From: Platerodrilus igneus
Taxonomy: Eukaryota > Arthropoda > Insecta > Coleoptera > Lycidae
Length of the DNA stretch: 64,000 nt
Direction of reading: 5' to 3'
Assembly (NCBI GenBank): GCA_036346225.1
Contig: JARFIW010001215.1
Location: 3,172,501-3,236,500 of the forward strand
Shown here: piece by piece, positions 48,403 to 59,139 of the stretch
How the letters are laid out: each line of letters starts with the position of its first letter
Numbering within the stretch: the stretch's first letter is position 1
Made by a program: the position numbers and the translations under genes
The notes under the pieces: generated by a model
The model's input: only the letters and a program-made list of their open reading frames with translations
The model's database searches: none
What the model was told of the DNA's origin: nothing

Positions 48403-48638
48403 GGTCTCGGTGGCGTAATTGGTAAACGCATGGTTTCGGCAAAACCAGGATACAGGTTCAAGTCCTGTCCAAGACCTTATATTTTTCATCGTTCAATTAC
48501 TAGCTTGATTTGAAATGATCATTTGGGCTTTGCATAAAAGTCTAAGTTATTATTTCATCTTATTCACTGTAATACTATAGTATATATCAACTTACCTTAT
48601 GTAATTAACTATCTAAAATATTTATATATATATTATTC
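48403..48638 (+). mobile_element. tRNA-headed SINE, plus copy of an inverted pair
   Basis: The mirror of 48138-48368. The tRNA-like head is at 48403-48476, with a perfect 5 bp anticodon stem (TGGTT/AACCA) and a perfect T stem; the loop has C before the GGC. The body ends in a TA-rich tail that touches the gypsy B LTR. The two heads face each other across 34 bases, which are an inverted copy of 47969-47999. A different family from the SINE at 36133. Confidence 0.78.
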
Positions 48639-50243
48639 CACCACCCTTTTTCTTCTTTTAATACTTTTTTACTTTATTTTGTAAACTTTAAAAAATGTGC
48701 ACACCTAATGCACGCCCGTACTTGCACTGTTTGGTTGGTTCTAGTATTAACTACTTATTGCAATGCCTCGACTATTTAAAACTCTTAATCTCAGGGTATT
48801 CAAACTACTTATAGTGGATTCGTTATAAGTAGATGTGCTACGTCCAACCAAAGTGCACTCTTTTGTTTTTCTACTAAATTTGCTACTCTACTTTTGTATA
48901 TGCCAAAATTTATAAAATGATCAAAGTTGCTATGTGCCAAACTAAATTTCAACCAAAATTAAAACGACTAAATTTTACGTATTAAAAATGATTTTAAACA
49001 CTCACCTGGTCTATACTTCGTTGATGCCTCGGTGAATCCTGGCACAAAATCCTAATCCTCGTATGCGTCCTTACAATGGTATTCTCAACTTTTCGTGATG
49101 TTTCCAGGTATCTTCTAATTTTTAACTGTTCCCCAATATCTGAAATGATTAACCCAAATTTAGAATTTTGAAAAAAACTAGTGCTATAACTTCCCTCTGT
49201 ACTAATCTCCACTTCAAATCCTTGTTTCCGCTCAATGCTTCTGCTGCCTTTAACCCGCTCCAATATCCAACTCGTATCTTTGTTTCCGCTCAATGCTCCT
49301 GTTGCCTTTAACCCTCTCCAATATCCAACTCGTATCTTTGTATAACCACTCTCGATAACCTTCTAACTTTAAACCACACTCCAATATCCACTTCAAATCT
49401 GTATAACCACTCCCTATGACCTTCTAACTTTAACCACTTTCCAAATCCAATATTTTTCCGTCGCACAATCACTACTATTTACTTTATACTTTCGCTTATT
49501 TCTTTACCACTTTTTCAATGAAACTCATTTTAAAACAATTACCTTTATTTTCTTTTTCAAAATATTAGCACAGTTCTGAAAACACGTCTATTACAAAAAT
49601 CTGTTCGAAAATAATCTCTGAAAACACGTCTTTTACAAAATCGTTTCGAAATATTCTATCTTGTTTATTCTCTAAGGCGACCATGTTGATTCTATACTCG
49701 CCCACTACATCCTAAAGTTCATCACAAATAGTCAAGTCCGTGTCGCACATACCCAAGTTCATGTCTTTATACAATTTCATAATTACACTAAATTCTAATA
49801 TATGTCCTAAATCTTTACATTCAACCAATCACATTTTACGATGTTTTAACTAATAATTTTGGTTTTACAAATATTGTCCAAAAGTCGATTCTATAGAAAA
49901 TGAAACCAAATAAATTTATACTTGACCCTGGATGCATGTTGATAGTGAACATTTACAGACGCATCCGGCTTTTGGACGGCAAATGTACTTTCAAAGGCTT
50001 TTTAAAATTCAACTCGGTATAAACCCTTGAGCATTTCACATCTCAATACGCCACTTAGTCATTTTAATATTGCCTTTTGGCACTGAATTTCAACTACTAT
50101 ATTTGAATGGTATTTTAGTGTACATAAAATACGGTAAACATACATTTTTAAGTTTATGTGATCGATTATGTGGATTATTTTTGTTTGGCATATACTATCT
50201 TGTACTAAACAACCCTTATACCTCTTAGTAGCTCCCTTAGACA
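48634..50243 (-). repeat. Gypsy B 3' LTR
   Basis: 1.61 kb, starting TGTCTAAGGGAG at 50243 on the minus strand. It contains a TATA box (49774-49780), an AATAAA-type signal (near 49672), a ~42 bp direct repeat with CTGAAAACACGTCT (49573-49657), a minisatellite-like array (49199-49445) and a consensus splice donor ACCAG|GTGAGTG (48999-49010). Confidence 0.92.
49199..49445. repeat. Minisatellite-like array inside the gypsy B LTR
   Basis: About three and a half imperfect units of roughly 60 bp, each with CCAATATCCAACTCGTATCT or a variant followed by CTTTAACC-type sequence. The same array is present in the other LTR (about 54136-54366). Confidence 0.8.
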
Positions 50244-50511
50244 TTATATTGGCCCCACTGATTTTGAATGAAATTGGAAATTGCGTCGGCTTTACTCTTT
50301 CCTGGTGTGCATAATTTCTAGTTTTATTTAAAATCAAAACCCTCTTACCTTTCTACACCAACCTCTTTTCGGATCCCTACCTATTTTAATTATTCAACCC
50401 CTATTTTAATTCTCAATATGTCTGCCTAACTATGCTACATACTAACCTACCTTATAAACTAAAACAAAACTAAACCAAACTAAAACAAAACTAAACCTTC
50501 CATCGCATGAA

Positions 50512-51400
50512 CTATATTACAACTATTCTACTAACCCCTCTTCCTGTACAACCTTTGTACAACAAATTATCCAACCCCTGCGGTTGTTCATACTGCGGTT
50601 TCGTAATCGAATTCAACTTCCTCGCATCCAAACAAATCCTTATATCCCTTTTATTGGGTTTAGGAACAATAACTACCGGGTTCACATATTGAGTTTTTGC
50701 TGGTTCTATTATTCCATCTCGTAACATCTTGTTAATCTCGGCTTTAACCCTATTTCTAATAGCAAACGGAATTGGATACACCTTTGTATTAAACCCGTTG
50801 TCTTCCGTGACCTCTAACTTATGCATGTATCGCCTCGCCAATCTTGGCTCTTCATTAAATAACCCTACATATTTATTAAATAATTCTTCTAACTTCGCCT
50901 TTATCTCACTACTCACTTTTCCAATCTGTTCATCCTTAATTAATCTCACAAACATATTACATAATCGTACTTTAACCTGTCTATAATCACTTGTCCTATC
51001 CATTCCTAATCCCGACTTATCTATATTATCTCCATTCCTATATTCCTCACTAACCGTAGACACCATCCATAACTTATCTTTATCAAAAATTCGAATCGAC
51101 CTATCTTTACCATCTATATTCACTCCAAAATCCTCTATAAAATCCATTCCTAATATGAAATCTATATGCAACCCCTTTGTAATTAAAAATTCTGCCTCCC
51201 CTACATTTTTATCCCCTACAAATATTGGTACACGGATGATCCTATAAATCGTAGTTAACTTTTTATTCATAGCCGACCATAGATTAACCCCATCAATCGC
51301 TTCTATTCTTCCTTTTAAAAATCAGCATGTTTTATCACCACCTCTCATCTACCAGCGACAACTGTGAACCACTATCAATTAAAGCAACATATAAACACTC
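50512..51400 (-). pseudogene. pol: Protease and truncated RT of gypsy B
   Basis: The retropepsin catalytic loop IDSGSQLSL is encoded at about 51354-51379 with the Asp intact, before a frame break. The main frame (51270-50512, 252 codons) has the second protease motif DFILGMDFIEDFGVNID, then RT start motifs: INKMLRDGIIEPAKTQYVNP and IRICLDARKLNSITKP. It then turns into unrelated sequence, so RT palm, RNase H and integrase are deleted. The remainder to the LTR contains repeats such as CTAAAACAAAACTAAACC. Confidence 0.85.
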
Positions 51401-51500
51401 ATTTAAACTAATATTAATGAACAAAAGATTCTTTTTTTTCAAATTATAATTATTTACTAACAAGTCTTTTAAACTATAAACAACGTCGACCTTTAATCCT

Positions 51501-52970
51501 TTACATTTGTTCTCCCAAAAATTTGCGTTTTTTTTTTTCTAAGGGTGCCTCGTGTATCTGCACCACTTCAATTTGGTCCGTGTCCTGAGTCCTTGCGTTG
51601 GTCGTTATATGGTGGACATTCGCGTCCCTGTCCGTCCGGCTATATCCGTGCTGTGTACCGCCCCCTGTATTTCGACCGTCATCCGCGTTGTCATCGCGCT
51701 GGTACCTGTTTTGTCTTGGTATGTCGTTCTCCCGGTGTTCCCTATTGTAGTATGGTCTCCTGTTTCCGTCGTGTCCCCAGTGATTTCGGTTTCCGTGGTT
51801 AAAATAGTCCTGTCGGTAGCTGGGTTGATGTTCGTGATGGAAATTGTCCTGTCTATGGTTGGGTCGCTGTTCGTGGTACATATGTCGTCGGTTGTCATCC
51901 CTATACCCCCGGTTTTGATCCCAATGACTAGTCCGTGTTTTTGTCTCCAGAGCCGTTGCCAAATCGAAATTTCTCATAACGCCTAAAAATTCCCGCAGTG
52001 TTTTAACATTGTGGACCACAACCATTTTAGTCACTTCCGGCTCCATGTGGCCCGCAAGTAATAGTATGATGTCGTCCTCGTTTAACTTTGGTGTCAAGTG
52101 CTGTGCCTGGTTGAATTTGTCTATCGCGTATTCTTCGCGAGTCCCGTGTGTCCGACTGTAGTGTCCCGTAATCAAATTTGTACGTATGTCCGTCTGGTGC
52201 GTGTTGCTCCAGAACTGTTCCATAAATAGTCGTCGAAATTCCGCGTAGGTGTCGTACTGTCTGCGTATGATATTGTGCCACTTTTCCGCGTTCCCTGTCA
52301 ATGTCGCCCCTACTATCTGTAACTTAGTTCGTTCATTTTCGGATTCGACAATCTCGTCCAGTCTGTCTAGAAATCCCATCGGCTGTTCTGTCTTCCGTCC
52401 TTCAAATTTAGGTAGCGCGTCCCTGTTCAATTTGATGTGCTGTCCGTAGTCCAGTCCAATGCGCCGTCGTTCTAGGTCGTCCAATTTTTCATGTATTTGT
52501 CTTACGTCGTGTCCTACCCGGTTTTCTAATACTGTGACTTTGTCGTCCAGTTTTTCGTCCAGTTGCGTCTTAGTGTTCATATTTTCGGTCTGTATCGTCT
52601 CTAAGGTTTGTCCTAAATTTCTGTAATTTGTCAAATGTCTTTTGTCGCACGTTTGAATTTCGGAATGTAACGTCGTAAAACCACTGACCATTGTCTCCTC
52701 CACTGTCTCTACGCGTGTCTTGATTTCAGTCCGTAGGTCCGTTTTTGTCGCGTTCAAGTCTCCCTGAATCTGTACCCGTGTATTGTCTAATTTGTCGTCT
52801 ATTCTGTCAATCTTCTCGTGTACCTCAGTCCTTATGTCGTCCTTTACGTTTTGTATTTGTGTGAGTAGATAGTCCTGTGTATTATTCAATTTAGCCGTCA
52901 GTTCCGCGTGTGCCGTCCTAAACTCGTTTCTCAGTTCGATGTGTGAATCTTCAATTTGGTTTGTTAAAGT
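51501..52970 (-). pseudogene. gag: Gag of gypsy B, main part
   Basis: An open frame following in phase after an in-frame TAA at 52974-52976. It begins with a long coiled-coil-like region (IDRIDDKLDNTRV and similar heptads). The gag core follows (PMGFLDRLDEIVESENERTK, AEKWHNIIRRQYDTY, FMEQFWSNTHQTDIRTNLIT). The tail is rich in Arg, His, Asp, Asn and Tyr with repeats such as HRQDNFHHEHQPSYRQDYF. There is no CCHC knuckle. The frame is long and uninterrupted. Confidence 0.88.
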
Positions 52971-52973
52971 CGT

Positions 52974-53405
52974 TTATAAAGTCGTTATTTTATTATTCAA
53001 AAGCGTATTTGCCTCTTTTTGTTCAGTGTGTGATGTTTCAAATTTGTTCGTTAGTTCCGTCCGTGACTCTTTTTGTTCCGTACGTAAATCTGCCATTTGG
53101 TTTGTTAAATTTGTCTGTGCAGTTTTAAAATCGTTCTGCAAATTTGTTTGCAAGCTCATTATGAGTCGTATTAGGTCCTGGGTTCCGGCGATTTCTGCTA
53201 CCCTTACCTCCGGTGCCGTCGGCTGGTCCGTGTCCTTGTCTGACGCCTCCGGGTCTGTCTGCCTTGTCTCCGTCTCTTGGATGTCTCCTCCCGCGTCTAA
53301 TTCTATGTCCTGTGTCCTATGTTCATCGTTTAGTGTCGTGGTTTCTGCTTCAATTCCGTATATCAGTCCCGATCTCGTAATCCGTTTCATTTCTGGGTCC
53401 GTCAT
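52974..53405 (-). CDS. gag: Gag N-terminal part of gypsy B, ending at an in-frame stop
   Basis: 143 codons from ATG (MTDPEMKRITRSGLIYG), acidic then coiled-coil-like (TNKFETSHTEQKEANTLLNN), ending at TAA. The downstream gag frame continues in the same phase after the stop. The stop lies between two copies of ACGACTTTA. It may be a nonsense mutation, a tandem micro-duplication, or a readthrough arrangement; the first two are likelier. Confidence 0.75.
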   Translation of the reverse strand: MTDPEMKRITRSGLIYGIEAETTTLNDEHRTQDIELDAGGDIQETETRQTDPEASDKDTDQPTAPEVRVAEIAGTQDLIRLIMSLQTNLQNDFKTAQTNLTNQMADLRTEQKESRTELTNKFETSHTEQKEANTLLNNKITTL

Positions 53406-53529
53406 CTCTGCAGCCTGTCTTTGAATTTGTATTCCTGAAAATATCTAACTACTGGCCCCACCTAATCTCAAGCTCCCGTGTCCTACTACTATTTCTGTCT
53501 ATTTTCAATTCAATCTAGCCTTATTTCAG

Positions 53530-53548
53530 CCTCACGTTGGGTTTGCCA
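53530..53548 (-). promoter_or_regulatory. Primer-binding site of gypsy B
   Basis: Minus-strand TGGCAAACCCAACGTGAGG next to the 5' LTR. It is close to the copy A and C sites. Confidence 0.75.
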
Positions 53549-53552
53549 CATA

Positions 53553-55169
53553 TATTCCACCCCCCCCCTTTTTCTTCTTTTAATACTTTTTTACTTTATT
53601 TTGTAAACTTTAAAAAATGTGCACACCTAATGCACGCCCGTACTTGCACTGTTTGGTTGGTTCTAGTGTTAACTACTTATTGCAATGCCTCGACTATTTA
53701 AAACTCTTAATCTCAGGGTATTCAAACTACTTATAGTGGATTCGTTATAAGTAGATGTGCTACGTCCAACCAAAGTGCACTCTTTTGTTTTTCTACTAAA
53801 TTTGCTACTCTACTTTTGTATATGCCAAAATTTATAAAATGATCAAAGTTGCTATGTGCCAAACTAAATTTCAACCAAAATTAAAACGACTAAATTTTTA
53901 CGTATTAAAAAAATGATTTTAAACACTCACCTGGTCTATACTTCGTTGATGCCTCGGTGAATCCTGGCACAAAATCCTAATCCTCGTATGCGTCCTTACA
54001 ATGGTATTCTCAACTTTTCGTGATGTTTCCAGGTATCTTCTAATTTTTAACTGTTCCCCAATATCTGAAATGATTAACCCAAATTTAGAATTTTGAAAAA
54101 AAAACTAGTGCTATAACTTCCCTCTGTACTAATCTCCACTTCAAATCCTTGTTTCCGCTCAATGCTTCTGCTGCCTTTAACCCGCTCCAATATCCAACTC
54201 GTATCTTTGTTTCCGCTCAATGCTCCTGTTGCCTTTAACCCTCTCCAATATCCAACTCGTATCTTTGTATAACCACTCTCGATAACCTTCTAACTTTAAA
54301 CCACACTCCAATATCCACTTCAAATCTGTATAACCACTCCCTATGACCTTCTAACTTTAACCACTTTCTAAATCCAATATTTTTCCGTCGCACAATCACT
54401 ACTATTTACTTTATACTTTCGCTTATTTCTTTACCACTTTTTCAATGAAACTCATTTTAAAACAATTACCTTTATTTTCTTTTTCAAAATATTAGCACAG
54501 TTCTGAAAACACGTCTATTACAAAAATCTGTTCGAAAATAATCTCTGAAAACACGTCTTTTACAAAATCGTTTCGAAATATTCTATCTTGTTTATTCTCT
54601 AAGGCGACCATGTTGATTCTATACTCGCCCACTACATCCTAAAGTTCATCACAAATAGTCAAGTCCGTGTCGCACATACCCAAGTTCATGTCTTTATACA
54701 ATTTCATAATTACACTAAATTCTAATATATGTCCTAAATCTTTACATTCAACCAATCACATTTTACGATGTTTTAACTAATAATTTTGGTTTTACAAATA
54801 TTGTCCAAAAGTCGATTCTATAGAAAATGAAACCAAATAAATTTATACTTGACCCTGGATGCATGTTGATAGTGAACATTTACAGACGCATCCGGCTTTT
54901 GGACGGCAAATGTACTTTCAAAGGCTTTTTAAAATTCAACTCGGTATAAACCCTTGAGCATTTCACATCTCAATACGCCACTTAGTCATTTTAATATTGC
55001 CTTTTGGCACTGAATTTCAACTACTATATTTGAATGGTATTTTAGTGTACATAAAATACGGTAAACATACATTTTTAAGTTTATGTGATCGATTATGTGG
55101 ATTATTTTTGTTTGGCATATACTATCTTGTACTAAACAACCCTTATACCTCTTAGTAGCTCTCTTAGAC

Positions 55170-55170
<1 letters not shown>
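53553..55170 (-). repeat. Gypsy B 5' LTR
   Basis: 1.62 kb, starting TGTCTAAGAGAG at 55170. It is nearly identical to 48634-50243. Differences seen are mostly in C, T and A runs, plus AGTGTTAAC/AGTATTAAC, CTAAATCC/CCAAATCC and CTCTTAG/CCCTTAG. TATA box at 54693-54699; splice donor near 53925-53936. Confidence 0.92.

Positions 55171-55174
<4 letters not shown>

Positions 55175-55207
<33 letters not shown>
55175..55207. repeat. (TA)n microsatellite between gypsy B and gypsy C
   Basis: A TA tract with gypsy B's LTR start on one side and gypsy C's LTR end (AAATTGCCG, i.e. CGGCAATTT on the minus strand) on the other. Confidence 0.95.
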
Positions 55208-56992
55208 ATTGCCGGGGATCTATGCTCTGGTACTATCTAAAAAAACATTCGTTTGAGCCCCTCGGATTGGGCGTCATAAATTGCCGTGGATCTTAGCTTT
55301 GGACCTCGCCAGAGACAAAAACAAATTTATTTTCAAAATTATAATATTTCACAACAACTTCTTACCCGGATTCTGCTTCATCAAATTAGTTTCTTCAGCA
55401 GCTTTCCTGGCTAGCTCAGCTGTGCCTCCTCTCGGATACCTAAATTTACTATCATTCTCTTAACCATTCACACACCATTCAATAAAATCACAAAATAATA
55501 CAACAATTATACAATATTTATTTACCACTATTTACAGATAACAATTCATAGATATCTACAGTTCGGTGCTCTAGTTAGACTTCAATAAATACTATCTTTG
55601 TAAAGTCCTTGTTTCTCAAAATTGTAATTTCAAACACATTTAATGCAACGGGAGTAAATGGACCCCAAATAATACCTTATCTTTATTTATTACTGCACAC
55701 TGGAGTATGGTGAGCTCATGATAACCCAGTTTATTAATGTATGCTTTCCACTTTGCATACTATTACTACAAACTTTAAAAAACATCCATGTACTCTTAAC
55801 AATTAAATTTAAATTCATCGAGAAATTTAATAAGCTTTACGTACACCTTCTGTTTTATATTCAAAAAACCATAATAATAGTCAGTTTTACGTATCTCTTT
55901 CAATGCGTTAAATTACCAAAATTAACCATCAAAGTTCACTCACACATCACAAATAATTTCAACAGTTTATCAACAAAAACAGTAAATTCAAATGCGTTAC
56001 CTGGAAAAGCTTCAAAATTCCATCTCCGTTGAAGATGCTTTGTATTCCTGAACCCCTCGGTTCCGTGATAATGCGCGCTGCTCTACCAGATGTTTATAGA
56101 TGAGAACTCAGTTTAAGCTGAGTTTCGTGTTACCAATTAACATCAATTCCAACATCCAAATCCATTTATATTACACTTGTTTACTAATTAACTATTAATT
56201 TACGAGCTTGTTAAAGTATTCGTGGACCTCAGTTAAATTTAAATTACTCGCCACTTTTTGCGTTACTAACTATAAGGCCTTAAACAATCTAATACTATTT
56301 TACAGAATTTTACAAATTTTTAATACTCACAAGCCTCGTCAGTTGATTATTATACGTCATTAAGTGATGCGAAATTAAAGAGAGCCCTATTAATTTTCTT
56401 CCCGTATTTATACAATAAAACCAGACCCCTTTTTGCCACACTTTACTTGAAAAATTTAATCAAAAATAATATTTCCGCAAATTTTGTATAACCGTCTTAA
56501 AACTTCCAGAAATATTCCCTCGTCAACACGCTATATCATACAAACTATCACACCCACCTGTCGCGTGTTCGTCTGTTCTAAAACTGTCTATTTCGACCAA
56601 TGATACAGTTTATTGACGTCACAAAACTCCGCCTGTAATATATTTATTCCTGTCTTATGCATATTTGATGTCGCACTCTAACCTTGCTCGAGTTGTAGAA
56701 AATCGATATTGCTGCCCGCGTCTTATGGACTCCACGTGGATTGAATACGTGCGTTCTCAATCGAATGCTTTTATACCCATCTCATTCTGTAGCATATTAT
56801 TGATTGTGCATCCTTTCTGCTCTTTAAGAAACTCTTGTTAGTGTTTATGCAAAACCACCGACGGTTTAACAATATTTTCTTGAAGCTTGCCTTGTTATGC
56901 TTACAAATAAGCCAAAGATGACCTTTCCAACATGCAGCTGTGCCTAATTAATGATTGTTTAAAATAACAATTCTCGGAGCTTACATTTCACA
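55208..56992 (-). repeat. Gypsy C 3' LTR
   Basis: Starts TGTGAAATGTAAGC at 56992 (minus strand). It contains TATAAATA (56405-56412), donor-like TCCAGGTAACG (55995-56005), GGGTTATCATGAGCTC (about 55715-55730), GGCACAGCTGAGCTAGCCAGG (55406-55426) followed by CCGGGTAAG (55371-55379), and the LTR end at the TA tract. Against the other C/D LTR I see scattered substitutions, so it is older than gypsy B. Confidence 0.88.
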
Positions 56993-57399
56993 GTATTCTA
57001 TATAACCGACGTCTGTTTGTTGGTTAAGAAAGCTTTTCGCCTTGGATTATTGATTTTACATGCTCTGATGCGCCTTCTGACGTTATTACCCGTTGAATGA
57101 AACTCAATTAAATTAATTAATAATTTCTATTGGCTTATAAAACTGATTTTCTTTATGAACTTATTACCTTTTAATCCCTAATTATAACAATACGTCAATG
57201 ATTGATAATTTAAATAAATAAATGAAATAAATTTTGCACATAAATTTATGTTCCTTCCTCTACACAGAGTGTTTGAAATTGCATTGTTTATCCCAAAATT
57301 TAACCATTTAAATCCACTACATAATCCCCTATTTCATTTCTAGGAAAACTACTCAATGTTTTCTGAATTTAAATATCTACTCTCTAATTTAATCTTACA

Positions 57400-57975
57400 T
57401 GCTATTTCTATACACCTATCTACTCACCTAACACTACCTATGCCTATTCATTCAACCTATCACTACTTATCTATCTATTCCTATCTGTTTCTACACCTAT
57501 CTTTACTTTCTACCTAACTACACCTATCTTTATTTCTAATCACCTATTCACACCTATCGCTACCTTTTACCTAACTATTTATATCTATTACTAACTCTTT
57601 ACCCTTTTATTTCAGTCTGTTTCCTCTTGTTAATTCACCCTTTCGTCCTTTATTGACTCTTTAAGTACCTCTTTTGTACTTTTTTCTCTATCTCCACTCT
57701 TCATGCATTTTAACCCTACAACCTATCACTATCTATATCTTATCCTAACTATACAGACTTAATTCTATATCTACATCTAACTATCTCCCATATTTATCCT
57801 ATACCTAATTTTATTTCTCTATAAACACCTACTTCTACTTTTCTTTATACACCTATTTCTATCCCTATCTATTTAAATTTTACTCTATTATACACCTATC
57901 TTTACTTTTCTATATACACCTATCTCTATCTCTAACTATTCTACTTCTACACTACCCTTCACCTATCTTTATATT
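57400..57975 (-). repeat. Degenerate ATAGGTGT repeat stretch before the LTR
   Basis: A pyrimidine-rich plus strand with about ten scattered copies of CACCTATC-like sequence, read as GATAGGTG on the minus strand. A shorter version lies at 22905-23000 in copy A at the same place in the element. It follows the pol stop and may represent an expanded purine-rich region. Confidence 0.65.
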
Positions 57976-57998
57976 TTTGTCAATTAAACCTCATTTTC

Positions 57999-58265
57999 TT
58001 ATTTAAATCTAACTTTTTTCTTGATCCTCCAAGTCTTTCTTCTCACAATCCTTATACTCTTCATCCCTATTTCTCTTCCTTCTATTTCTATACTTGTTAT
58101 CCCTATTACTTCACATAAAATAAAATCATTCCTATTATACTTACTCTTAAATATTGCTTCTTCTTCAGTCACTACACTTGTCTGTTTCTCATTTATTATA
58201 ATTTCCTTTTCTGCGGACAAACCAAACGATACTACCTCGACATTTTTATCTTTCCCTCTATACAA
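57999..58265 (-). pseudogene. pol: Pol C-terminal tail of gypsy C
   Basis: 88 codons ending VRRKTWRIKKKVRFK, matching the end of the copy A pol. The rest (IIINEKQTSVVTEEEAIF, FILCEVIGITSIEIEG) is not a domain I recognise. Between it and the protease frame there is no RT or integrase motif, so a large deletion joined the two. Confidence 0.6.
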
Positions 58266-58427
58266 AACTTTTCATCTCTTCTAGACCCTTCATGTACAAT
58301 AATCATCTCAAAAATCTTTTAACTTCAAATTCAAATTACCAAAATTATCTTTGCCCCTTAACTCACTTATGCCTACATTTACCTCTTGTGTGTCACATAA
58401 TGCTGTTTTTACTTCTACCTTTATTAC

Positions 58428-59066
58428 TTATAACTCGTTATCTACTATTAATGCTGCGCTTGACTTTACCTCTATTTGTTCAGCCTCTTCATTCACTATC
58501 AATTGTACCTCTTCTAACTTTTCCTCATTAGATTCACCTGAGTCGATCTCTTTCACGTCTTCTTCATCTCCTTCTATACTATTAATACATAACCCCCTGT
58601 CATCTTCTGTGACATCATAACTTGCCTTCAAGGGCAATATCCTATCTCCAATCCTAACTATTTTCCTCTCCATATCAATTATAACCCCTAACTGCATCAT
58701 ACAATCGACCCCCAATATCCCTTTAAACTTTAACCCAGGTACAATTATAAATTCTTGTTCACAGCTAACTGAACCTAACTCTAATTTTAAAATAACCACG
58801 CTATTCACAACCGCAAATCGCTTTTTATTCGGCGCAACCAGGTGACTTCTTTTTATTGGCATTATCCTGTCACACACTTTATCTTTAATTTCATTGACGA
58901 ATTCCTCCGATACTATACTCGCCTCAGCTTCTGAACCTAATATTGCTCCTAAATTTTTCTCAAAAATTTTAATATCAATTATGGGCAAACAAAATTTTTC
59001 TATTATTTCTGGCTCAACTTTTTCCTCTATTTTTAAAAATTTCCTAGGATGTTCGTACTTGTACAC
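58428..59066 (-). CDS. Protease-containing frame of gypsy C, active site altered
   Basis: 212 codons. The position of the catalytic DSG reads LGSEAEASIVSEEF (about residues 43-55), compared with PDSGSEASLVSEDF in copy A. The aligned Asp is Gly and the following Gly is Glu. Downstream motifs are kept: IMPIKRSHLVAPNKKRFAVV, FKGILGVDCMMQLGVIID and the Glu-rich tail. The fold seems preserved but catalysis should be lost. Confidence 0.8.
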   Translation of the reverse strand: MYKYEHPRKFLKIEEKVEPEIIEKFCLPIIDIKIFEKNLGAILGSEAEASIVSEEFVNEIKDKVCDRIMPIKRSHLVAPNKKRFAVVNSVVILKLELGSVSCEQEFIIVPGLKFKGILGVDCMMQLGVIIDMERKIVRIGDRILPLKASYDVTEDDRGLCINSIEGDEEDVKEIDSGESNEEKLEEVQLIVNEEAEQIEVKSSAALIVDNEL

Positions 59067-59139
59067 AGTGATGTCTAGTGGTTTGTCCTACTCTAAAAAT
59101 CCTGCCCAGGTCTGGTCTTCCTACTCGGTCCTGGTCTTG

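Larger units (their letters stand above)
48634..55170 (-). mobile_element. Ty3/gypsy element copy B, young, internally deleted
   Basis: Minus-strand element: 5' LTR 53553-55170, primer site 53530-53548, gag, protease, first part of RT, 3' LTR 48634-50243. The LTRs differ by a few substitutions plus homopolymer lengths, so insertion is recent. The 3.3 kb internal part is too short for a full pol: RT stops after its first motifs and RNase H and integrase are missing. Both outer ends lie in TA-rich sequence. Confidence 0.92.

Noticed and set aside
48403..48476. Functional tRNA-Ala
   Set aside because: C instead of the invariant T before the anticodon, acceptor mismatch, an adjoining SINE body and an inverted twin; a SINE head is the better reading.
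49003..49293. 99-codon minus-strand frame inside the gypsy B LTR as a leader protein
   Set aside because: It has no ATG start (TTG only), and the homopolymer differences make the frame unreliable; only the splice donor at its end is noted.
51545..51986. Plus-strand frames opposite gypsy B gag
   Set aside because: Shadow frames of the gag coding region on the other strand; no motif.
55718..56032. 104-codon frame repeated at 61101-61415 as a conserved gene
   Set aside because: It lies antisense inside the duplicated LTR of gypsy C/D; the conservation follows from LTR duplication.
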